Source: Sphaerosporella brunnea
Taxonomy: Eukaryota > Ascomycota > Pezizomycetes > Pezizales > Pyronemataceae
Direction of reading: 5' to 3'
NCBI GenBank assembly: GCA_008704415.1
Contig: VXIS01000043.1
Span: 159,618-223,617 of the forward strand
DNA length: 64,000 nucleotides
Position 1 is the first letter of the stretch. Each line of letters opens with the position of its first letter. Below the pieces are notes generated by a model. The model ran no database searches, was not told the DNA's origin, and saw nothing but the letters and a program-made list of their open reading frames with translations. Both the position numbers and the translations under genes were made by a program. Positions 56,517 to 64,000 of this stretch are shown one piece after another.

Positions 56517-59500
56517 CGATGAGATCGCGGAGCACCACACCGAACCACTGCCAAAACTACAACACCTTAACAACAGCAACAAATCAACCACCGCCACCAC
56601 AACCGCCGAACCTCCAACATCCTGATGACCTCTACCACAGCCACCTCCGAAGCCAAACCTCCCCCCTTTCCAACATGACATCAGCAAATACTTCCAGACA
56701 GACCTCGAGCGCATCGATCCACTCGATGCCCTTCAGTTCCGTGAGCCGACATTCGACGCCGCCGACGCCGATGTCTTCCCCAGGGCTCTTCCGGCCACCG
56801 TCAAACCAGCTGCTCACCCCCACCCCCGATGGCAGCTCGGGTCACCACTATCTACATCCCTCGCAGTACCGACAAACAGATCCGGTACGAGAAACTCACC
56901 AGCTGGAAACCGACTATGATCCTATGACGGGGAGGAAAACGGTCAATGAGTACAGCATCATAGAGGAGATTGGTCGCGGCACGCACGGCAAGGTGAAGCT
57001 TGGCTACGATATGAGAACCAGGGATCTGGTTGCAATAAAAGTAGTAGAGCGTTCGCAAGGCCGACCGCGGCTGGGCCGGAAAGGCGACGGAGGAGAGAGC
57101 TCCGAAACCAAAATCCGGCGCGAAATCGCCATCTTGAAGAAGATACAACACGAAAATGTCGTGAGACTGCTGGAGGTCATTGACGATGACAGGAGCAAGA
57201 AGGTCTACCTTGTGCTGGAATATGTCGTCCGCGGAGAAGTCGTGTGGAGGAAGCCGGGCGACCCCGATGTCATCCGCAGGGACAGGCAACGACTGAAACG
57301 AGAGATTGCTGCCGCTCGTGCGAAGGAAGCGGCTGCGGCTAACAATGGTAGCAACACCCAGAAGCAGCGCGCGCGACGGAAACGCTCGTCCAACACTTCG
57401 TTTTGGTCGTTGGAGTTCGCGTCTGATTCGGACAGGGAATCGGATGCTGGCGAAGACGACGGCGACCAATCGGATAACGAGTCGGTGATGAGCCTGACGG
57501 AGGATGATTGCTATGTTCCTGCCATGAATATTGAGGATGCGCGAAAGTGTTTCCGTGATACCGTGGTTGGTCTGGATCACCTTCACTACAACGGCGTCGT
57601 ACACCGTGACATTAAGCCGGCGAATCTTCTGTGGACTGGCAACAAGGTTACCAAGATTTCCGACTTCGGAGTCAGCTTCTTGGGAAGGCCGATGCGGTCC
57701 AATGATGACGACGGAACAGGAGAGGATGAGCCGACTGGATATGAGCAACATGAGCTGGAACTCGCAAAGACTGCAGGGACCCCTGCTTTCTTTGCTCCAG
57801 AGTTATGTTCCATGGGTATGTCAAACCCTTTTACCCTGTCCTCTCGCCGTTTCACTGCAGATCATCCGACGATGGGCAACTCACTAACTTTAGTTTCTGT
57901 GCAGATGCTGCCGCCGCGAAGGTTCCAATCACATCTGCCATAGATGTTTGGGCCTTGGGTGTTACTCTGTTCGGCTTCATATTCGGCCGTCTCCCCTTCA
58001 TGGCTGATTCTGAGTTCAAGTTGTTCAAATGCATCGCCGAAGAGGAGCTTGTCATTCCTCGACGTCGATTGCGAGCCAACAAACCTGAGTTGGACCCTTC
58101 TCACCATATGACACCAGAAGAACTGGAAGAATACGAAACAGAACCCGTGGATGATGAGTTGCGCGATCTCATCAAGCGTTTACTAACCAAGAACCCCAGT
58201 AAAAGGATCACACTCAAGGAGGTCAAGCGCCACCCATGGGTGCTCCGAGGCATTCAGGATCCTGTCACTTGGGTCGAAAGGACCGATCCCGACGTCGCAT
58301 CGCATGGCAACAAGATCCAGGTCACATCGGCGGAAGTCGAAACAGCCGTCTCAGTACCCAGCGTCGTCTACAAGCTTCGCAAAGTGGCCAGCAGCTGGGT
58401 CAAGGGACTCCGAAAGGGAGGAAGCAGCGCAGCCAACAACATCAAAGACAAAGGCAAACAAACCGAGGCCAGCAGTGGCAAGCAAGGTCAGAAGAGTTTC
58501 TTTACTTCTCCTAAAGAAGATGATCTGGACAAGGAACTTCAATGGATGGGAGGAATTCAGGAACCTAGAGTGGAAGAAGAGAAGCTGAACCCAATAGCTA
58601 CAAATTCAAGCACCGCTTCTTCGGAGACCGTTCAGGCCGGCACCACTGGAGACCAGGAATGGCACGATCAGCAATGGGCTTCCGGAGTCACTAACACCGG
58701 CTCGTCTCCTGACAAAAAACTCCGGCGGAAACAGTCGATGAACCTGCTTGGCGCCAACCTTTTGCGTCGACATTCAGTGACCCACGATCCGGCACGCGCT
58801 GTGAGGTTGACTCATCGCCGTCCCCACGAGCCCCCACCGGTTTCCCCGGCGGATGACACTCCACACAACATATTTAAGGCAGAAAGTACCGCGGCTCTAG
58901 CAGCACCGACTATTTCTAGGATTATGCGCAGCGTCCGGAGCGACGACAATGGTCGAGGTAGATTCGGTAGAAAGCAGTCGATGTATGAGAACAGTGGACC
59001 CCCGAGCGCAAGAGAGGTACTCAGCGATGCGCTCTATTCCAGGAACACCGCATCGGACAACGACACGCTGCCAACCGTTACGCCGCAGCCGAGAAGCTTG
59101 TACAAACCGATCGAGGGTATCGAAAGCGGCACATTAAATATCTTCCCCAGGAGTCCCGATGCGAGCATGAAACAGAAAATGGAACGTCAACGTCGCGAGG
59201 AACAGGAACAAGCGAGACTCAGACTAGGCAAGCTTAACTTGGACGATATGCTGGATCAGCCGTGCCCTCCAAGCCCCGACGACGAAGCACCTCCGGAGCA
59301 GTTGCTGGGCCAGGAGAATCAGCGGATGATGATGGAGGAAAAGGAACGCCGAAAGTATACCTCTTCAAACCATACCGCTTATAACGGATCCCTGCCGTTC
59401 CGCGCGCCTGAAGGTTGGTCGCGAGAGAGCTTCTATCACCCCTCTCGAGATTGGCCGACTCCTCCCATCGCTATGGCTTCCAGTTCTCGCAGCAGGGGTG

Positions 59501-60027
59501 GCTATTTCGAGCCGCCCTCACCTAAGGGCCATCACCCCGGTCTGGTGACCTCGTCCAGCGACGAAAGGTTTGTCACCACCGCCGGTTCCAGTCTTACGAA
59601 TTCCACCAGCTTCCCAAGTATCAACACCGACTTTTCCTCAGTGTCGTCTGATGTGTTCCTCAACCATTGGTCCCGCAAGTCTTCGTTTGTCCCTACCGAG
59701 TATACCGATGAACTGGACGACGAGGAGCGGCTCCGTATAATTCAGGAACACACTGCCAGAGGCAGGAAACAGAGCGAGACGCTATTCGCTCATGAGGAGG
59801 ATATCGAAGACGATGACAGCGGATCAGACTCTGAAGGTGGATTCGTCATGAAGGATAGGAGGCCTCGACGTAGCCATAGCGTTATGGTCGGGGATTTGGC
59901 CAGGCAGCCAGTTGAAGTCAAGGATGCTGCTATTAAGAGGGGCCGCAGACCTAGGATCCACAGTCGCAGCTCTGGGGGCACTGTCACGTCTACGAGCAGG
60001 GCGCAGCTGGATCAGAGCGATGCCTAA
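56513..60027 (+). CDS. CaMKK/Ssp1-Sak1-type Ser/Thr protein kinase
   Basis: Exon 1 is 56513-57815 and exon 2 is 57905-60027 (donor GTATGT, acceptor CAG), giving 1141 aa. Residues 1-145 are Ser/Pro/Thr-rich. The kinase domain (about 148-546) has the glycine loop IGRGTHGKVKLG, Lys in VAIKVVE (about 175), HRDIKPANLL (about 364), DFGVSF (about 384), and GTPAFFAPELC, the activation-loop signature of Elm1/Sak1/Tos3 and CaMKK/LKB1-type AMPK kinases. A charged insert of about 90 residues (250-340, with RRKRSSNTSFWSLEF and an acidic Ser stretch) lies between the hinge and the catalytic loop. The long C-terminal tail is disordered, with RRKQSMNLLG and GRKQSMYENSG repeats that could be phosphorylation or 14-3-3 sites. 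Likely role: activation of the SNF1/AMPK pathway and stress or polarity control. Confidence 0.9.
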
Positions 60028-60964
60028 ATTATGGGTGGATGGGGTAATATATGTGTGTGTTCTGCATTTGAAACGATGTCATGACGGGATGGCGGCGTTC
60101 GTTGTTTCTCTTGCGTTTATTTATTCTTCTCCTTCTCCCTCAATTTGGCCACAGCTTTTGTTTGTTGGTTGGATGAGTTCTTTTTTCTTTTTCGGTTCTT
60201 GTATAATCTTGTGGATGGCGGGTGTTGTGTATACCCGTTGTGCTTGGTGTCTTATATCTTTCTTCCTTTTGTCAGTGTGTATAGGTCCGAGGAGATGCGC
60301 GGATGACATGAAGGAGGATGGGGTGTTTCCTTAAATGTGACCAAGGGCATGTGGCATCATCATCATGGGCTGGTTTAGGTTGCATCATCAGGAAATGGGT
60401 TTCTTTTTTTTCTTTATGGGCGGCGAGGCATTATCATCATCTTCAGCATTTTGTATAAGGCAATAAGCAGAAAGAAAGAAAAGAGGTTGTTGTATCCTCG
60501 CAGGTTCCTTGGTGAAGGAGGGGGGAAGAAGAGGGGGTTTGCTTTGCTTAGATTGGAACGGAGTTGGCTTTCTTTTTCGTTTTTAATTTGATGGATGGAA
60601 GTTTGGGGAATATGATCAAGATTTGTGCAGTGCATAAAACATCGCGTGATATTTTATGTCCAGACAACTGCTTCACTTGCCACCATATTGAAATTAATAG
60701 ATGCATCCGTTTCTAGGACAATTCAATTTCCCAATAGCTTGTTAATGTTTTTCATTATTGTTAGCCCGAGCTTTTAGGAATTCTGTGCATTTTTACCCGG
60801 TGGTGGTGTGTGCGGTCGGGTAGGATTTGACTGCGTTTTGAGTGGGGCAACCAAACCATCACCACAAAAAAAACTTCAACCAAGCCGCCGCAACCTACTA
60901 CCTACCGCACGAACCTTCTGCACGACCCGTCTAGCCGCTTCTTAATACCCTTGACGCCATAACA
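60028..60964. other. Intergenic between kinase and eIF3b
   Basis: T-rich 3' flank, then the promoter of the eIF3b gene with an AAAAAAAACTTCAACC stretch before the ATG. No gene seen. Confidence 0.5.
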
Positions 60965-63271
60965 ATGGCGCCCCACAGCAATTACGATGAAGAAGAGGAT
61001 ATCGATTTCTCTGGTAGCTTCCCCGAGGGATGGATGAATGGTGGCGGGGTGGAGTGGAGGGGGGCGCTAACGGACTTTTTGTTGCAGACCTCAGGGAACA
61101 GTACGAAGTCCGCCTCGACGAGGGACTCGACACGTTCGTTGTCGTTGATGGATGTCCCAAGGTCCCGGAAGACAGCAAGGCGAAGCTTGTCAAGTTCTTG
61201 TGCAAGAAGCTGAGCGATGCTGGAAAGGTCAAGCCGGAGGGCGTGTTCATGCCGTTGAACGAGGAAACTGGACAGACAGAGGGATACGCCTTCGTCGAGT
61301 ACGAGACGCCGGAGCAGGCTCTCGCCGCGTGCAAGAAGCTCAGTGGCCTCCCGCTTGACAAGAAGCACACCATCTACATCAACAAGCTCACCGACATTGA
61401 GCACTTTGGCCGCGAGGGCAAGGTTAAGGAGGAGTACGTCGAGCCTGCGTACGAACCGTTCGTGGAGCAGGAACACCTTCGCTCTTGGCTCGAGGACCCT
61501 AGCGCCCGCGACCAAATGATCATGTTCCGTGGCGACAGCGTCGGCGTGTTCTGGAATAAGAAAAAGGACACTCCTGAGCAGATCGTCGACCGTGTTCACT
61601 GGACTGAGTCCTTCGTGCAGTGGTCCCCGCTTGGAACTTATCTCACCTCGATCCACGCGCAGGGTGTGCAGCTGTGGGGTGGTGCCAGCTGGAAGAGGAT
61701 TCGTCGTTTCGCTCATCCGTTTGTCAACTTGGTCGACTACTCCCCCAACGAGAACTACCTCGTCACCTGGAGTAACAAGCCGATCACCATCCCGGATGTC
61801 CTCCCGCCGAACTTCCCCCTCACCGCCGACGAGGATGGAAAGAACTTCATCATCTGGGATATCAAGACTGGAAAGGTCATTCGATCCTTCGCCAGCATTG
61901 AGGCTCCGGAGGCCGCGGATAAGGGACGCAAGAAGATCTCGTGGCCCAGCTTCAAGTGGTCCTCTGACGACAAGTACGTCGCGCGTGTCGTTCCTGGCCA
62001 GGCCGTCCAGGTCTACCAGACTCCCGAGATGACGCTTCTCGGAAAGAAGTCGATCAAGATCGACGGCGTTGTCGACTTCGAGTGGCAGCCGGCTATCCCG
62101 GTTTCTGGAAAGGGGAAGCCCCAAACCGAGCAGCTGTTCGCCTACTGGACTCCGGAGATTGGCAACCAGACTGCGCGTGCCGGCCTCATGAGCGTCCCTA
62201 GCAAGGAGATCGTGCGAACCCGGAACTTGGTCAACGTGTCGGACTGCAAGCTTCACTGGCAGAATGAGGGCAAGTACCTCTGCGTCAAGGTGGACCGTCA
62301 CACCAAGACCAAGAAGTCCAACTACACCTCGCTCGAGTTCTTCCGCGTCACCGAGAAGAACATCCCCGTCGAGATTGTGGAGCTGAAGCAGGTAGTCGTT
62401 AACTTCTCGTGGGAGCCCAAGGGCGATCGCTTCGTCTTCATCACCGTCGACGAGGCCGTTGCCGGTGCCGCCGTCGCGCCGAAGACGAACGTCCACTTCT
62501 ACGCGCCCGAGAAGACCAAGAGCGGCATCCCTGGAGAGTGGATGTGCACCAAGACTGTGGAGAAGAAGAACTCTAACGCCATCTACTGGGCGCCCAAGGG
62601 TCGCTTCGCTGTCATCGCCACTGTGCACTCGCAGCAGAGCTTCGAGCTCGAATTCTGGGACTTCGATTTCGAGGGTGAGAAGCAAAAGCAAGAGAAGGCT
62701 CCTGCGAACAAGGATCTCGCTTGCAACTTGATGCTCATGGCCACTGCTGAGCACTACGGTGTTACCGATGTCGAGTGGGACCCCACTGGCCGTTACGTCG
62801 CTACCAGCGCCAGCTTTTGGAAGCACCAGGTACTACCCTCGTTACCTCCCTTAGGCGGTACTAACATCAGTACAGATGGAAAACGGCTACCACCTGTACG
62901 ACTTCAAGGGCCAGCTCCTCCGTGAAGAACACATTGAGCGATTCAATCAGTTCCTGTGGCGTCCCCGCCCACCGACCATGCTGACCAAGGAGGATCTCAA
63001 GACGATCCGCAAGAACCTGCGTGAGTACTCGCGGCAATTCGACGAGGAGGACGAGTTCGAAGAGAGCTTCAAGAACAAGGAGGTTGTCGAGGCGCGTAAG
63101 AGACTGCTTGACGAGTGGCGGGCTTGGCGGGAGAGGTGCGAGCGCGAGCTCGAACGCGACAGAAAGGAGGCTGGATGGACCCCGCCAGTTGCCGTCGAGG
63201 GTGGAGAGGAGACTGTGGTGGAGGAGATTGTTGAGGAGGTCATCGAGGAGAAAGAGGAGGAGATCCAGTAG
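60965..63271 (+). CDS. PRT1: Translation initiation factor eIF3 subunit b
   Basis: Exons 60965-61013, 61088-62829 and 62876-63271 give 728 aa, the normal size for ascomycete eIF3b. The scaffold subunit organises eIF3 on the 40S ribosome in the cytosol. Visible are an acidic N-terminus ([10 protein letters not shown]), the RRM ([17 protein letters not shown] to [20 protein letters not shown], about residues 35-115), and the WD40 beta-propeller ([78 protein letters not shown]). The C-terminus includes the conserved [20 protein letters not shown] and [12 protein letters not shown] blocks, then an acidic coiled tail that contacts other eIF3 subunits. Intron 2 is 46 nt (GTACTA to CAG). Codons are strongly C-ending, as in a highly expressed gene. 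Confidence 0.96.
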
Positions 63272-64000
63272 ATGCCGCACACCTCTGCTGGGGGTTTGTT
63301 CTTTTCTTTCTTTGTCAAAATAGTGGTAGGCAATTTTATTGTGAGATGTGACGACCGATTAACAGCGGCGTGTTGATTCCACCGTTTATAATTTTGTGTA
63401 AATACTCTGCATTGTGCTTTTCCCCAGAGGTGGGTATGTATCTTGGATATATGTATACGCCTTGGAGCAATGTGTCAAATATCTTGAAGTGCATGCCTCT
63501 GTATGCTACACGAAGTTACTTGTTCTTGGCTTCAACTTGGATACTTTTGTGGATGGGATTTTGCAAGACGACTAGGGAAGTCGAATGACGGTCAGTGACC
63601 GACGATGGCAGACGTCATGGGGAACTTAAGGTAGGAACGTCGGTGTTACTGTAGAGACCATTTTTCCGTTGCAGATTTATAATTACTGCTCTGATAGAAA
63701 TCGCACGGAACTTGAAAGTTTTCGCCGTAAATCCACCGTTGATGAGGTACCCGAGTTAGCAATTACCAAGGAAATGTGACGTGTTCTGGCGATTCTTTCT
63801 GGCTTAGAGCGTCGTCTTGGACATGCGGGGAGGATTTCGCGGGGAGGAAAAGGATGCTGTACTCTAATTATACGACATTGATGGTGGGGGGGATTCGAAT
63901 TTGGATCATGAGAAATCACGCCACGAGAAAAAAAAAATAACGTGGGAACACATATAAGGTAATATCATTAACGCCTCGATAACCACACACATCGCGCTTG
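63272..64000. other. 3' flank of eIF3b, no gene seen
   Basis: AT-rich sequence with short open frames only. A GGATTCGAATTTGGATC stretch near 63890 resembles a tRNA T arm, but no tRNA folds around it. Confidence 0.4.

Noticed and set aside
60982..62826. 614-codon open frame antisense to eIF3b
   Set aside because: Explained by strong C-ending codon bias of the eIF3b sense strand; no domain signature.
63880..63905. tRNA T-arm-like GGATTCGAATTTGGATC
   Set aside because: No acceptor, D or anticodon stems can be formed around it.

Overview
The window is nuclear DNA from a filamentous ascomycete (Pezizomycotina type; order not determined). The evidence is short GT-AG introns of 44-108 nt in most genes, nuclear tRNAs with 11-18 nt introns after position 37, fungus-specific families (RTA1-like protein, Zn2Cys6 factor, NADP glutamate dehydrogenase of 459 aa, a Ssp1/Sak1-type kinase), and dense DNA-transposon debris, including a dead gene whose three in-frame stops all fit C-to-T change.

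Layout. 1-4.7 kb: two divergent genes encoding the separate halves of the Tm-1/UPF0261 plus TIM-barrel enzyme system, then an RTA1-like membrane protein. 4.9-16.8 kb: gene-poor, with a long-TIR MITE, a broken BTB gene, a second decayed gene, tRNA-Lys, a MITE carrying a nested foldback, tRNA-Ala, and copy 1 of a repeat that encodes a 49-aa zinc-ribbon-like peptide. 17.2-18.0 kb: one conserved fungal cytosolic protein. 23.1-24.7 kb: NADP-GDH. 26.6-29.1 kb: LINE remnant, copy 2 of the zinc-ribbon repeat, and an internally deleted Mutator-like element. 30.7-31.9 kb: Zn2Cys6 transcription factor. 33.8-37.6 kb: chorismate synthase, lipoate ligase (divergent pair) and a single-pass membrane protein. 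38.1-39.6 kb: a cluster of MITEs nested up to three deep. 41.2-42.5 kb: UTP6, whose stop codon lies inside a hAT-like MITE end. 43.3-48.1 kb: two tandem paralogues of an unrecognised protein family ending in a SUMO-interaction-like motif. 48.3-51.5 kb: tRNA pseudogene, a MITE, intact tRNA-Gly, and an aldo-keto reductase. 51.5-56.5 kb: long gene-free leader region of a CaMKK/Ssp1-like kinase (56.5-60.0 kb). 61.0-63.3 kb: eIF3b.

Housekeeping genes (GDH, chorismate synthase, lipoate ligase, UTP6, eIF3b, kinase) sit between accessory islands built from MITEs. The most novel items are the duplicated 49-aa CxxC/CxxC peptide, whose two copies differ only at synonymous sites, and the tandem SIM-tailed paralogues, one of which looks like an internal-deletion derivative of the other with a near-identical 3' tract. 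All functional calls come from reading the sequence; no database search was run.
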